Assembly (NCBI GenBank): GCA_900215285.1
Contig: OCMG01000004.1
Coordinates: 1,844,001-1,908,000 of the forward strand
Direction: 5' to 3'
Source: Ensifer adhaerens
GTDB lineage: Bacteria; Pseudomonadota; Alphaproteobacteria; Rhizobiales; Rhizobiaceae
DNA: 64,000 nucleotides
Shown here: one piece after another, positions 1-9,045 of the stretch
How the letters are laid out: the number at the start of each line of letters is the position of its first letter
Numbering within the stretch: the first letter of the stretch is position 1
Translations under genes and position numbers: made by a program
Notes under the pieces: model-generated
The model's input: only the letters and a program-made list of their open reading frames with translations
What the model was told of the DNA's origin: nothing
Databases searched by the model: none

Positions 1-7
1 AAACGAT

Positions 8-523
8 CTAGCGTCCGGACGGCGGCAGGCGTTTCAGTGCTTCGTCGATCAGCAGGTTGGCGATCTTCATGCGCAGTGTCGCCTGTTCGCGCCATTCCTC
101 ACCCACCATGTCCGGGTGGTTCTGGCGCGCGAAGGCACGGCGCAGGCTGTGAAGCGCTTCTGGCGAATGCGCTTGTGAGAGCTTGAGATCTTCGGCCACA
201 TCCTGTGGGGTGAGGCGGGAGAAGGTACGGGCTTCCAGCAGCTCGAATGGCGGCTCTGGCTGTTTTTCGGTCATGCCGTGGGGCTGATCTTCGAAATCGA
301 AATAGGCATCGTGCAGACGGCTTTCGCCACCGGGCAGGGGGATGCCGATGGAGGCTGCGACAAAGCCGGCATTGAGACCGCGAATTCCTGCCGATGCAGG
401 GCCGGTTTCGATGGGTGTATCGTCTTCCCGCTCCTCGGCCAGACGGTCGAGCACGGCGTCGAATAGGCTTTGTCCGAGGATCATGAGGTCCCATCCGGTG
501 AGTTGTTTAGGCCGACGAATCAT
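8..523 (-). CDS. J-domain-like (DnaJ-type) protein
   Basis: A 171-residue protein whose C-terminal third carries a J-domain-like helix pair with the HPD tripeptide (residues about 136-138, in RQNHPDMVG), the motif through which DnaJ proteins stimulate Hsp70 ATPase. The rest matches no family I recognise. The start at 523 has AAGGG five bases upstream. It lies 32 bases beyond the stop of the pentapeptide-repeat gene on the same strand, so the two may be co-transcribed. Function as an Hsp70 co-chaperone is an inference from the HPD motif only; the Gly/Phe-rich and zinc-finger regions of classical DnaJ are absent. Confidence 0.75.
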   Translation of the reverse strand: MIRRPKQLTGWDLMILGQSLFDAVLDRLAEEREDDTPIETGPASAGIRGLNAGFVAASIGIPLPGGESRLHDAYFDFEDQPHGMTEKQPEPPFELLEARTFSRLTPQDVAEDLKLSQAHSPEALHSLRRAFARQNHPDMVGEEWREQATLRMKIANLLIDEALKRLPPSGR

Positions 524-555
524 ACCAGCCCTTTCGCGCAGCCGAAACCCGCCCG

Positions 556-1281
556 TTACCCGACCGTCAGCAAGCCGAAAGACGTGACGATCGCCTCATG
601 CTGGTCGCGCGTGACAGAGAGTGCGCGGAAGGATGCCATGGACTGGAAGTCGAGTTCGTCGAAACTGGCATGCGAGAGATCGGCGTAATCCAGGACTGCA
701 CCGGCAAAATCGATATTGGCGAGGCTGGAGCCCCTGAAGCTGGCGCGGTTCAGATTTGCTCCGGCAAGGGAGGCGTCGCGCAGATCGCAGCTTTCGAAAA
801 TGCTATCCTGAAGGTCGCCGGGCGCGAATTCGGCATATTGCAGCTTGCAGCGAACAAACTGCAGGCCGCCGGGGATGACCTGACTGCGCACCTTTCGCTG
901 CGCCTCGATATCGGCCTTCAGGCCCGGAGCCGCGCAGTCGGTAAACGACAGCATATAGCCCTGACAGCCGACGAACCTGTTCAGCGAGAGATTGGACTTT
1001 TCAAACTCCGCCTTGGAGAGATCGCAATAGCGCCATTCGCTTCCGGTCTCACCCTCGGCGAAGAGGCAGTCCGTGAACCTTGCTTCCTTGAAAGAACAAT
1101 GGTCGAAGCTGCACGCGATGAACTTGACAGCGCGGAAGCTTGCATAGTCGAAATTGCAATTGACGAAGCGGCAGGCCCGGAATTCCACCTCGCTGACATG
1201 GAATTCCTGCAGGTCGTCACCATCGAAACGCTCGCCGTCGACAGGTGTCGCTGCATTGATGGCCTTTTCCAGCGTCTGCAT
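556..1281 (-). CDS. Pentapeptide-repeat protein
   Basis: A 241-residue protein made largely of pentapeptide repeats of the A(D/N)LXX type, for example NFDYASF, LRDASLAGANL and LDYADLSHASF. This family folds as a right-handed quadrilateral beta helix. The first possible start is a GTG at 1302, but GGAGG ends seven bases before the ATG at 1281, which I take as the true start. Some pentapeptide proteins mimic DNA and protect gyrase; nothing here shows that role specifically. It precedes the J-domain-like gene on the same strand. Confidence 0.8.
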   Translation of the reverse strand: MQTLEKAINAATPVDGERFDGDDLQEFHVSEVEFRACRFVNCNFDYASFRAVKFIACSFDHCSFKEARFTDCLFAEGETGSEWRYCDLSKAEFEKSNLSLNRFVGCQGYMLSFTDCAAPGLKADIEAQRKVRSQVIPGGLQFVRCKLQYAEFAPGDLQDSIFESCDLRDASLAGANLNRASFRGSSLANIDFAGAVLDYADLSHASFDELDFQSMASFRALSVTRDQHEAIVTSFGLLTVG

Positions 1282-1471
1282 CCTCAAGCCTCCCGTTTGC
1301 ACGAGAACTTATCGGCAGCCGGCAAGATTCGTCCATGTCATATTGCTGACAAATACCTGCGGTAAAACCGCTTCTGTCAGCGAGAGGCAAGCCACGGATG
1401 AACTGGCGCCGCGCGGACTACAGAGGAAGGTCAAGCATCGCTTGGCCTTTTTTCGTTTTCAGGCGTTGATT

Positions 1472-2311
1472 TCAGCTCTGGCTCTGGCTTTGCGACTGTG
1501 TGGGGCCTTCCACCATCACCGCGACCTTCATCGTTTCCGTTGAAACGCCATGGATCATGCCGGAGATGGGGCAGGCATCCTTGTAGTCGAGGCCGCAGGC
1601 GATGCGGACGTAGTCCTCGTTCGGGCAAATGTCGTTGGCGGCGTCGAAGCCGACCCAGCCGAGGCCGTCGACATGGGCTTCGGCCCAGGCGTGGCTGGCC
1701 GTCTGTTCCGGGTTGCCGGGCATATGCAGGTAGCCGGAGATGTAGCGGGCGGGGAAACCCATGTGGCGCGCGGCGGCGATGAAGACATGGGCATGGTCCT
1801 GGCAGACGCCGGTCTTCAGGTCCATTGCCTGTTCCGCCGTCGTCGTTGAATCCGTGGTGCCCGCCGTGTAGACGATGCGCGCCTTGATCCGGCTCATCAG
1901 CTGGTGCAGCTTCGGCAGGTCGTCGGCCGCGTCCAGCGACTTCACCATTTCACGGATCAGCTTGCCGGGTTTCGTCAGCGGCGTTTCGCGGCGGTAGAGC
2001 CACAGTGGCGCATAGGCCGTGTGGGGCCCGAGTACGCCGGCCTTGTCGATGGTCTCTACCTCGCCTTCGGCGACGATGCGGATCGAATGCTGTTCGCCGT
2101 TCAAAGAGACCAGCTCGGTGAAATTCTGGAACTGGTCGTCATAGCCAACTTCGAGTTTCGCGCCTTCCACGGAGGTCTTCCAGGAGATGACGGTCTGCGT
2201 CGGGCCAGATTTCGGCGTGAGACGGAGGCGTTGCAGCGAATACTGCACCGGTTCGTCATAGGTATATTCGGTCGTGTGGCTGATCTTCAATCGCATGGTG
2301 CGGTCCGTCAC
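1472..2311 (-). CDS. Transglutaminase-like cysteine protease family protein
   Basis: A 279-residue protein with the bacterial transglutaminase N-terminal beta domain (residues about 6-90) followed by a transglutaminase core. The expected catalytic residues are visible: Cys in GVCQDHAH, His in SHAWAEAHV and Asp in FDAAND. It is the last gene of a three-gene operon with an alpha-E protein and a circularly permuted ATP-grasp protein, a set widespread in proteobacteria and thought to make or process a peptide-like product. The annotated start is a GTG at 2311; an in-frame ATG at 2296 is the alternative. The C terminus ends in a Gln-Ser repeat (QSQSQSQS), probably dispensable. Confidence 0.88.
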   Translation of the reverse strand: MTDRTMRLKISHTTEYTYDEPVQYSLQRLRLTPKSGPTQTVISWKTSVEGAKLEVGYDDQFQNFTELVSLNGEQHSIRIVAEGEVETIDKAGVLGPHTAYAPLWLYRRETPLTKPGKLIREMVKSLDAADDLPKLHQLMSRIKARIVYTAGTTDSTTTAEQAMDLKTGVCQDHAHVFIAAARHMGFPARYISGYLHMPGNPEQTASHAWAEAHVDGLGWVGFDAANDICPNEDYVRIACGLDYKDACPISGMIHGVSTETMKVAVMVEGPTQSQSQSQS

Positions 2312-2314
2312 ATC

Positions 2315-3253
2315 TCAATAAAACCGGTAGCCCTCGGAAATCTGCATTCCGAGCCGGTTGTTGTGGCCGATGAAATCCTCAAGGAATTCGTGGAGGCCCT
2401 GGTCCATCACATCCTTGATCGAGCCCTTTTCGAGCAGCCTGAGCGTTGCATCCGCCGTATCGTGGGCGTCCAGGCGCTGCTTGTACTCGCGCTCCAGGTA
2501 GGACAGGTTGCTGACGATCTTGTCGTAGCAATAGTGCAGCGAGCGCGGCATCTGGCCGTTGAGGATCAGGAAATCGGCGATGTTGGCGGGGTTGTAGACC
2601 GCGTCATAGACCCAGCCATAGGCTCGATGGGCCGAGACCGAGCGCAGGATGGATTCCCACTGGATGTTGTCGAGCGAGGAGCCGACATGGGAAACCGACG
2701 GCAAGAGCACGTAATACTTCACGTCGAGAATGCGGGACGTGTTGTCAGCGCGCTCGATGAAGGTGCCGATGCGCGAGAAATTGTAGATCTCGTTGCGCAG
2801 CATCGTGCCGTGGAAGGCCCCGCGCACGAGACCGGCGCGACGCTTGATCGTCTCAATGACGCCTGGCATGTCCTGCGGGCGCACCTTGCGGGCGAGCAGC
2901 TGCTTGAGGTCGATCCAGAACTCGTTCGTCGCTTCCCAGGTTTCGCGGGTCAGCGCCGTGCGCACCATGCGGGCATTGTTGCGCGCGGCCTCGATGCAGG
3001 ACATGACGCTCGAGGGATTGTTGCGGCTTCTGAGCATGAAGTCGATGGCGTCACTGTCCGTGACGGCCTCGTATTCCTCCAGGAATGCCTGCTGCATGCC
3101 GGCGCTCTGGAGAACACCGTCCCAGTCGCCGTCGGTGGCGCCGGAGCGGGTGAGGGCCATGCGAAGCCCGGCGTCGATGAGGCGCGCAATGTTTTCAGCG
3201 CGCTCGATGTAACGGAACATCCAATAGAGTCCGTTTGCGGTCCGTCCGAGCAT
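2315..3253 (-). CDS. Alpha-E domain protein (DUF403)
   Basis: A 312-residue all-helical protein of the alpha-E (DUF403) family, recognised from the start LGRTANGLYWMFRYIERAEN and the glutamate-rich helices. It begins inside the end of the ATP-grasp gene's ribosome-binding context (GGAGG overlaps the last codons of that gene) and stops three bases before the transglutaminase start, so the three genes are translationally linked. Members occur with ATP-grasp and transglutaminase partners; the biochemical role is not established. Confidence 0.9.
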   Translation of the reverse strand: MLGRTANGLYWMFRYIERAENIARLIDAGLRMALTRSGATDGDWDGVLQSAGMQQAFLEEYEAVTDSDAIDFMLRSRNNPSSVMSCIEAARNNARMVRTALTRETWEATNEFWIDLKQLLARKVRPQDMPGVIETIKRRAGLVRGAFHGTMLRNEIYNFSRIGTFIERADNTSRILDVKYYVLLPSVSHVGSSLDNIQWESILRSVSAHRAYGWVYDAVYNPANIADFLILNGQMPRSLHYCYDKIVSNLSYLEREYKQRLDAHDTADATLRLLEKGSIKDVMDQGLHEFLEDFIGHNNRLGMQISEGYRFY

Positions 3254-3257
3254 TCTC

Positions 3258-4667
3258 TCAGTCCTCCAGAACCCAGGTGTCCTTGGTGCCGCCGCCCTGG
3301 CTGGAATTGACGACCAGCGAGCCTTCCTTCAGCGCCACGCGGGTGAGGCCTCCGGGGATGATCTTGACGGTCTTCGAAACAAGGACATAGGGGCGAAGAT
3401 CGACATGGCGCGGCGCCACGCCGTTCTTCACGAGGATCGGCACTGTCGAAAGCGACAGGGTGGGTTGTGCAATATAATTGGTGGGCTTTGCCTTCAGCTT
3501 CTCGGCAAAGTCCAGCCGTTCCTTCTTGGTGGCGGTCGGGCCGACGAGCATGCCGTAGCCGCCCGATCCGTGAACTTCCTTCACCACCAGCTCATCGATG
3601 TGCTCGAGCACGTATTTCAGGCTGTCTTCTTCCGAACAGCGCCAGGTCGGCACGTTTTCGAGCATCGCCTTGCGGCCGGTGTAGAACTCGACGATTTCCG
3701 GCATGTAGGAATAGATCGCCTTGTCGTCGCAGATCCCGGTTCCCGGCGCGTTGGCAATTGTGATGTTGCCGGCGCGGTAGACATCCATGATGCCGGGAAT
3801 GCCGAGCGCGCTGTCCGGTCGGAAGGTCAGCGGGTCGAGGAAGTCGTCGTCAACGCGGCGGTAGAGCACGTCGATCGCCTGATAGCCGAGCGTCGTGCGC
3901 ATGCAGACCTTGCCGTCGATGACGCGCAGGTCAGAGCCTTCCACAAGCTCGACGCCCATCTGGTCGGCTAGGAACGAGTGCTCGTAATAGGCCGAATTGT
4001 AGATACCTGGCGTCAACACCGCGACGCGTGGCTTGCCCTTGCAGCCGGGGGGTGCGAGTTCCTGGAGGCTCTGGCGAAGCTGGTAGGGGTAATCCTCGAC
4101 CGGACGCACCTTGTTGGCGTAGAAGAGTTCCGGGAACATCTGCATCATCGTTTCCCGGTTCTCCAGCATGTAGGAGACGCCGGAGGGCGTGCGGGCATTG
4201 TCTTCCAGAACGTAGAACTGGTCCTCGCCGGTGCGCACGATGTCGGTGCCGACGATGTGGGTATAGACGCCGCCAGGCGGTCGCATGCCGATCATTTCGG
4301 GCAGGAAGGCGGGGTTCTTCTCGATCAGCGCGCGGGGAACGCGGCCGGCCTTGACGATCTCCTGCTTGTGATAGATGTCATCAAGGAAGGCGTTGAGCGC
4401 AATCACGCGCTGTTCGATCCCTTGCGCGAGCTTGCGCCACTCTCGGCCGGAAATGATGCGGGGGATGATGTCGAAGGGAATGAGTTTTTCCGACTGGTCC
4501 TCGTGACCGTAGACATTGAAGGTGATGCCAGTCCTTCGGAAGATGTTTTCTGCGTCGCGCGATTTTGCAATCAGGTTTGCCGGATCCTGCGCCGCATACC
4601 ATTCGTGATAAGAGCGATATGGCGGTCTCGGATCTGCGCCTGCATTCAACATTTCATCAAATGCCAA
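3258..4667 (-). CDS. Circularly permuted ATP-grasp protein (DUF404/DUF407)
   Basis: About 469 residues of the circularly permuted ATP-grasp family, predicted to ligate a carboxylate to an amine using ATP. Conserved stretches include FNVYGHEDQSE, RIISGREW, VLEDNARTPSGVSYMLENR, KEVHGSGGYGMLVGP and the C-terminal VNSSQGGGTKDTWVLED. An upstream ATG at 4694 lacks a ribosome-binding site, whereas the TTG at 4667 has GGGGGA eight bases upstream and gives the N terminus MAFDEMLNAG, which looks like family members; I prefer TTG. It is the promoter-proximal gene of the operon with the alpha-E and transglutaminase genes. Confidence 0.9.
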   Translation of the reverse strand: MAFDEMLNAGADPRPPYRSYHEWYAAQDPANLIAKSRDAENIFRRTGITFNVYGHEDQSEKLIPFDIIPRIISGREWRKLAQGIEQRVIALNAFLDDIYHKQEIVKAGRVPRALIEKNPAFLPEMIGMRPPGGVYTHIVGTDIVRTGEDQFYVLEDNARTPSGVSYMLENRETMMQMFPELFYANKVRPVEDYPYQLRQSLQELAPPGCKGKPRVAVLTPGIYNSAYYEHSFLADQMGVELVEGSDLRVIDGKVCMRTTLGYQAIDVLYRRVDDDFLDPLTFRPDSALGIPGIMDVYRAGNITIANAPGTGICDDKAIYSYMPEIVEFYTGRKAMLENVPTWRCSEEDSLKYVLEHIDELVVKEVHGSGGYGMLVGPTATKKERLDFAEKLKAKPTNYIAQPTLSLSTVPILVKNGVAPRHVDLRPYVLVSKTVKIIPGGLTRVALKEGSLVVNSSQGGGTKDTWVLED

Positions 4668-4980
4668 TGCCGTGTTCCCCCGTTTTTTGTTCATATGAAT
4701 ACAACAATACCGATAATGCAAGAACCATGCACAGTTCGAAGCGAATAATATCGATTTCGCATAAATGCCTGATTTTCAAGAAGGTTCCGTGAATGGTCCT
4801 TGTGCACTGTGATATCTTTTGCTTAAAAAACAGGCGAGCTCTTCGCTTGGCCTTCTGACAACCTGTAGACACTGTGCAAAATTTGAGCAGTCGGCAAAAG
4901 AGCGGGCTGGACCGTCCGTCCCGTTGGGCCTATGAAGCTTTGTCCGGACGCGCCGGCCCACCCCCAGAATTCGCCTCATC
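4668..4980. other. Divergent intergenic region
   Basis: This 313-base stretch separates the ATP-grasp operon (leftward) from the EamA exporter gene (rightward) and must hold both promoters. It is AT-richer than its flanks. I see no convincing gene, terminator or repeat; short frames overlapping it have no ribosome-binding site. Confidence 0.5.
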
Positions 4981-5859
4981 ATGATCGACCGTCTCATCCC
5001 CGCCGTTTTCGTGCTTCTCTGGTCGACAGGCTGGATCGTCGCCAAGTTCGGCGCATTCCATGCGAGCCCGCTTCTCTTTCTCGTCATCCGCTTCGGGCTG
5101 GCCATCCTGCTGTTTGCCGGCATCTGTCTCGTCAGCGGCGCGCGCTGGCTGGGTAGCCGCAGGGCAGCGCTGCATGCGGCAGTCAGCGGCGTCTTCCTGC
5201 ATGGCATCTATCTGACCGGGGTCTGGTGGAGCATCGCGCATGGCGTGCCTGCCGGCATTTCGGGGCTGATCTCCGCGCTTCAACCGCTGATGACGGCGGT
5301 GGCCGCCCCCTTTCTGGTGGGCGAGCGGTTGTCGGGCAGGCAGAAGATCGGGCTGGCGCTGGGCTTTGTCGGCATCATCATCGCCATCGCGCCGAAGCTT
5401 CTGGCGACAGACGCAAGCGCCGTTCCGCTGATCCCGGTGCTGGTCAATGTTGCCGGCATGGCGGCGGTGACCTATGGATCGATCTACCAGAAGCAGCATT
5501 TGCACAGTGGCGACCTGCGCACCATTGCCCTGTTGCAATATGTGGGGGCATTCGTGTTTCTCGCCCCCGTCGCGTTCCTGTTCGAAGTGCCGCATTTCGA
5601 TAATTCCGTCGCTGTCTGGGCAACCATGGCGTGGTCAGTCCTGGGCCTCTCCGCCGGCGCGATCGCTCTGCTTCTCTATCTGCTGCGTCGGGGGCAGGTG
5701 TCACAGGCGGCCTCTCTCAACTATCTGGTCCCGGCGGCGGTGGCATTGCAGGCCTGGCTGCTGTTCGGCGAAGTGCTGACCATGCCGATGATTGTCGGCG
5801 CGGCGGTTGCTGCGGTCGGGGTGTATCTCACGACCCGCCGCGCCGTGCTGCCGGCATAA
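4981..5859 (+). CDS. DMT-superfamily (EamA) transporter
   Basis: A 292-residue inner-membrane protein with about ten hydrophobic segments in two EamA repeats, roughly residues 5-140 and 150-285. The second ends in the usual pattern LNYLVPAAVALQAWLLFGE. EamA proteins export amino acids, metabolites or drugs; the substrate cannot be read from the sequence. The gene is divergent from the ATP-grasp operon and is followed 115 bases later by the first carboxypeptidase gene. Confidence 0.9.
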   Translation: MIDRLIPAVFVLLWSTGWIVAKFGAFHASPLLFLVIRFGLAILLFAGICLVSGARWLGSRRAALHAAVSGVFLHGIYLTGVWWSIAHGVPAGISGLISALQPLMTAVAAPFLVGERLSGRQKIGLALGFVGIIIAIAPKLLATDASAVPLIPVLVNVAGMAAVTYGSIYQKQHLHSGDLRTIALLQYVGAFVFLAPVAFLFEVPHFDNSVAVWATMAWSVLGLSAGAIALLLYLLRRGQVSQAASLNYLVPAAVALQAWLLFGEVLTMPMIVGAAVAAVGVYLTTRRAVLPA

Positions 5860-5974
5860 AATCATCTGGGGCAACCTTTCGTTAAGCATTTGCTTCCATC
5901 GTCTGGCCCGAGCGCAAGGCGCTCCGACCCGCCATACTGGCAAAATCCCCGAATGTCCGCTTGAGGAGTTGAAC

Positions 5975-7186
5975 ATGGCTCTCCCATCCGGCTTTGGCGT
6001 ATTCATGCGTCGCAGTCTGATTTCCGCCGCGCTTTTCGTTTCGGCGCTTTTTTCCGCAACCGTGGCCGAGGCCGGCTATGCACATCTCGTCCTGGATGCG
6101 AAAACCGGCAAGGTGCTCGCAGCCAAACATGCCGATACGCTGAACTACCCGGCGTCTCTCACCAAGATGATGACGCTCTACATGACGTTCGAGGCGCTGC
6201 ACCAGGGCAGGCTCACTTGGAATTCCCGGATCGTCATGACCAAGCGCGCGGCGCGGGTGGTTCCCCTGAAGCTGGGCGTGCGTACCGGCGACAGGATCAC
6301 CGTGCGCGAGGCCGTGCTGGGCATGATCGTGCTCTCGGCCAACGACGCCGCCGAGGCGATGTGCGACAGGCTCGCCGGTCGCAAGACGACCTGCGGCGCG
6401 ATGCTGACACGCAAGGCGCACGCGCTCGGGATGAAGCGCACCACGTTCCGCAACGGTTCCGGCCTGCCGGACCGCCGACAGAAGACAACAGCGCGCGACA
6501 TGGCGCGACTGGGCCTTGCGCTCAAGCGCGATTACCCGAAGGAATACAAACTGTTCGCCACGCGCTCCTTCAAATTTCGGGGGCGCACCATCCACGGGCA
6601 TAACCGGCTGATGTACCGCTATTCCGGCATGGATGGCATCAAGACGGGCTTCACCAACGCCTCGGGCTTCAACATTGTCACAGCGGTCAGCAAGGGAGGT
6701 CGGCAGGTCGTCGGCGTTGTCATGGGCGGCAGGACCGCCGCCGCCCGCGACCGCCAGATGGCCGCGCTTCTCGACGAGGCCCTGCCGAGGGCGTCGAAGG
6801 GCCGGCATCCCTTGCAGCCTGCCCCAGCGCGCGAGGTCGATCCTGTGCTGACGGCCAGCCTCGGACCTGTTCCCCTGCCGTCACCGCGCGCCTATGCACA
6901 GGTCGAAAACCCGCTTCCGGTGACGACGCATGTGGGCCGATGGCAGATCCAGATCGCGGCGGTCGATACCCGCGATGCAGCGATGGCCATGTTGCTGCGC
7001 GCCCGCACCGCTGATCGCGGCGCGCTGGGTCGGGCTCTCGCGCAGGCGCTCAAGGTGGAGCGCAATGGTGCTGCCTTCTATCGCGCCCGTTTTTCAGGAT
7101 TCGACAGCCGGGAGACGGCCCGCGGCGCCTGCAAGTCGCTGACTGCGCATGACTTCAAATGCTTCGTCGTGGGGTCCAGTGGTTAG
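5975..7186 (+). CDS. D-alanyl-D-alanine carboxypeptidase with SPOR domain (copy 1)
   Basis: A 403-residue S11-family (PBP5/DacA type) peptidase that would trim the terminal D-Ala from peptidoglycan stem peptides in the periplasm. After a signal peptide ending near TVAEA, the active-site motifs are SLTK (nucleophile Ser), SAN and KTG in DGIKTGFTNASG. Roughly residues 320-400 form a SPOR-like domain (WQIQIAAVDTRDAA through KSLTAHDFKCFVVG), which in other proteins binds denuded septal glycan. The ATG at 5975 is chosen because GAGGAG precedes it by a normal distance; the open frame extends further upstream without one. A close paralogue follows directly. Confidence 0.93.
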   Translation: MALPSGFGVFMRRSLISAALFVSALFSATVAEAGYAHLVLDAKTGKVLAAKHADTLNYPASLTKMMTLYMTFEALHQGRLTWNSRIVMTKRAARVVPLKLGVRTGDRITVREAVLGMIVLSANDAAEAMCDRLAGRKTTCGAMLTRKAHALGMKRTTFRNGSGLPDRRQKTTARDMARLGLALKRDYPKEYKLFATRSFKFRGRTIHGHNRLMYRYSGMDGIKTGFTNASGFNIVTAVSKGGRQVVGVVMGGRTAAARDRQMAALLDEALPRASKGRHPLQPAPAREVDPVLTASLGPVPLPSPRAYAQVENPLPVTTHVGRWQIQIAAVDTRDAAMAMLLRARTADRGALGRALAQALKVERNGAAFYRARFSGFDSRETARGACKSLTAHDFKCFVVGSSG

Positions 7187-7211
7187 GTACGCGACGAGGG
7201 TGGATTGTCAC

Positions 7212-7257
7212 CGTTAACCAATTGTTAACGATGAATGCAGGTCGTTAAAATTTTAAC
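7212..7257. promoter_or_regulatory. CtrA-type box TTAA-N7-TTAA and adjacent palindrome
   Basis: TTAA at 7214-7217 and TTAA at 7225-7228 are separated by exactly seven bases (CCAATTG), the full-site spacing recognised by the alphaproteobacterial cell-cycle regulator CtrA, within the inverted repeat CGTTAAC-N5-GTTAACG. A second palindrome GTTAAAATTTTAAC lies at 7244-7257. Both sit about 65-110 bases upstream of the second carboxypeptidase gene. CtrA binding is inferred from the motif alone. Confidence 0.5.
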
Positions 7258-7320
7258 TTCTCTGTTGCCATGCAACACCATTAGAATCAGACGGATCAAC
7301 GATATTGCAGGAGACCTTGC

Positions 7321-8646
7321 ATGCGCCGTCTGACTGCATTGCGGCTGGCTGTTTTGGGAACATTGATGCTGGCTTCGGCGCTTCTTGCCGCCAGGCCCGC
7401 CGAGGCCGGTTATGCGCATTTCGTGCTCGATGCAAGTACTGGAAAGGTGCTGGCTGCTGAAAATGCCGACACACTGAACCATCCTGCCTCCCTCACCAAG
7501 ATGATGACGCTCTACATGACCTTCGAGGCCCTTCGCGCCGGGCGCATCGGTTGGGAAACACGCGTTCCGATGACGGCGCGTGCGGCGCGCGTGATCCCTC
7601 TCAAGCTCGGTATCAGGGCAGGGCAGTCGCTCACGGTGCGCGAGGCCGTCCTGGGCATGATCGTGCTTTCGGCCAATGATGCGGCCGAGACGATGTGCGA
7701 CTTCCTGGCCGGACGCGGCGATTGCGGAACGATGTTGACGCGCAAGGCGCGGCAGCTCGGCATGACCCGCACCACGTTCCGCAACGGGTCGGGCCTGCCG
7801 GATGCGCGTCAGGTGACGACGGCGCGCGACATGGCGCGGCTGGGCGTTGCATTGATCCGTGATTACCCGAGCGAATATCGCCTGTTCTCCACCCGCGCCT
7901 TCGTCTTCAGGGGGCGCACCATCCATGGCCATAACCGCCTGATGTATCGCTATCGTGGCATGGACGGCATCAAGACCGGCTATACCAATGCTTCGGGTTT
8001 CAACATCGTCACGGCTGTCAACGAGGACGGGCGTCGTGTGATCGGCGTCGTCATGGGCGGGCGCACGGCGGGCGCGCGCGACGCCAAGATGGCCGCGCTT
8101 CTCAATGCGGCCGTTCCGATCGCGATGGCGCGTCGCGAGGCCGCGCCGAAGGCCGTTCCACAGGTTGCCGTCGCGCCGGAGCCCATGCCCGAGCCGCAGC
8201 GTGAGGAGCCGGTCGTCGCCTCTCTCGGCGCCGTACCGCTTCCCGAGACCCGTTATACGCCTACGGGCAAACCGGCCAAAGTGGCCAGGGGCCCGCTGAG
8301 GCCGGCGGCGGATGAGAGCGATGATGAGGATGTCGGCGAGGCCACGCAGGCGGCACTTGCCAGCGAAGAGCCGAACCCGGACAATATGTCCAGCGATCCC
8401 GATACGCTCTGGCAGGTGCAGATCGCCACCGTGAAGACCGAGGACGACGCCCGGGGGCTTCTTGAAAAGGCACGTGGCAAGGCGGGGTCGAGCCTCAATG
8501 GTGTCATGAACTTTGCCCAGGCGGCAGGCAGCGGCGTATTTCGGGCCCGCTTCATCGGGTTCAGCAGCCGCGAAACGGCAGAAAATGCCTGCCGCGCATT
8601 AAAGGCCAAGTCCTTCTCCTGCCAGGTCATTTCCGGTAACGGCTGA
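7321..8646 (+). CDS. D-alanyl-D-alanine carboxypeptidase with SPOR domain (copy 2)
   Basis: A 441-residue tandem paralogue of the preceding gene, with the same signal peptide pattern, SLTK, SAN and KTG motifs (DGIKTGYTNASG) and a C-terminal SPOR-like domain (WQVQIATVKTEDDARG onward, residues about 360-440). It differs mainly in a longer Pro/Glu-rich linker (about residues 270-350), which could let the SPOR domain reach septal glycan. It has its own 134-base upstream region with a CtrA-type box, so expression may be cell-cycle timed and separate from copy 1. Confidence 0.93.
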   Translation: MRRLTALRLAVLGTLMLASALLAARPAEAGYAHFVLDASTGKVLAAENADTLNHPASLTKMMTLYMTFEALRAGRIGWETRVPMTARAARVIPLKLGIRAGQSLTVREAVLGMIVLSANDAAETMCDFLAGRGDCGTMLTRKARQLGMTRTTFRNGSGLPDARQVTTARDMARLGVALIRDYPSEYRLFSTRAFVFRGRTIHGHNRLMYRYRGMDGIKTGYTNASGFNIVTAVNEDGRRVIGVVMGGRTAGARDAKMAALLNAAVPIAMARREAAPKAVPQVAVAPEPMPEPQREEPVVASLGAVPLPETRYTPTGKPAKVARGPLRPAADESDDEDVGEATQAALASEEPNPDNMSSDPDTLWQVQIATVKTEDDARGLLEKARGKAGSSLNGVMNFAQAAGSGVFRARFIGFSSRETAENACRALKAKSFSCQVISGNG

Positions 8647-9045
8647 TCGTTTCAGGCCATCGATGTGCAAGGTAAACGCCGGGTTGCGGTTGCGGCCCGG
8701 CGTCTCCGTGTCGACTGTGTTTGCGTGAACTCACAAACCGAAAAATCCAGCGAGCGACGCGGGTTGCGACGGCAACAGCGATATTGCGTCAGTATAAATT
8801 AGATGTTGCTTTATATTATAAAATCTATGTTCAGTGCGACTGAAGTCTTTTTGTCATTTCTGTCAGAAAATGCGGTTTCTTCAAAAGTGTTAACCTTTGC
8901 TTGGCATTCCTGACCTAATTTTTTGACTAATGTCAATTTTGTTGGGCGGGCCTGAATGAGTCAGGCCTTTAAGTGCGATTGCACAGAGATTTCCGCTTTG
9001 CCGTATGAGTGAGCGAAAGCGGAGCCACCCCCTGAAGAGAGCAGC
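8647..9045. other. Intergenic region upstream of chemoreceptor gene
   Basis: A 399-base gap, AT-rich in its centre (8790-8940). Besides the stem-loop at 8676 it holds a second hairpin, GGCCTGA at 8949-8955 pairing with TCAGGCC at 8961-8967 and followed by TTT, 79 bases before the chemoreceptor start. I see no gene in it. Confidence 0.5.
8676..8703 (+). terminator. Stem-loop after carboxypeptidase copy 2
   Basis: ACGCCGGG at 8676-8683 pairs with CCCGGCGT at 8696-8703 around a 12-base loop. No T-tract follows, so termination strength is uncertain. Confidence 0.4.

Noticed and set aside
1472..1510. Hexanucleotide repeat coding the Gln-Ser tail of the transglutaminase-like protein as a phase-variation tract
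   Set aside because: Only about three imperfect units, and changes of six bases would stay in frame; too short to support a switch.
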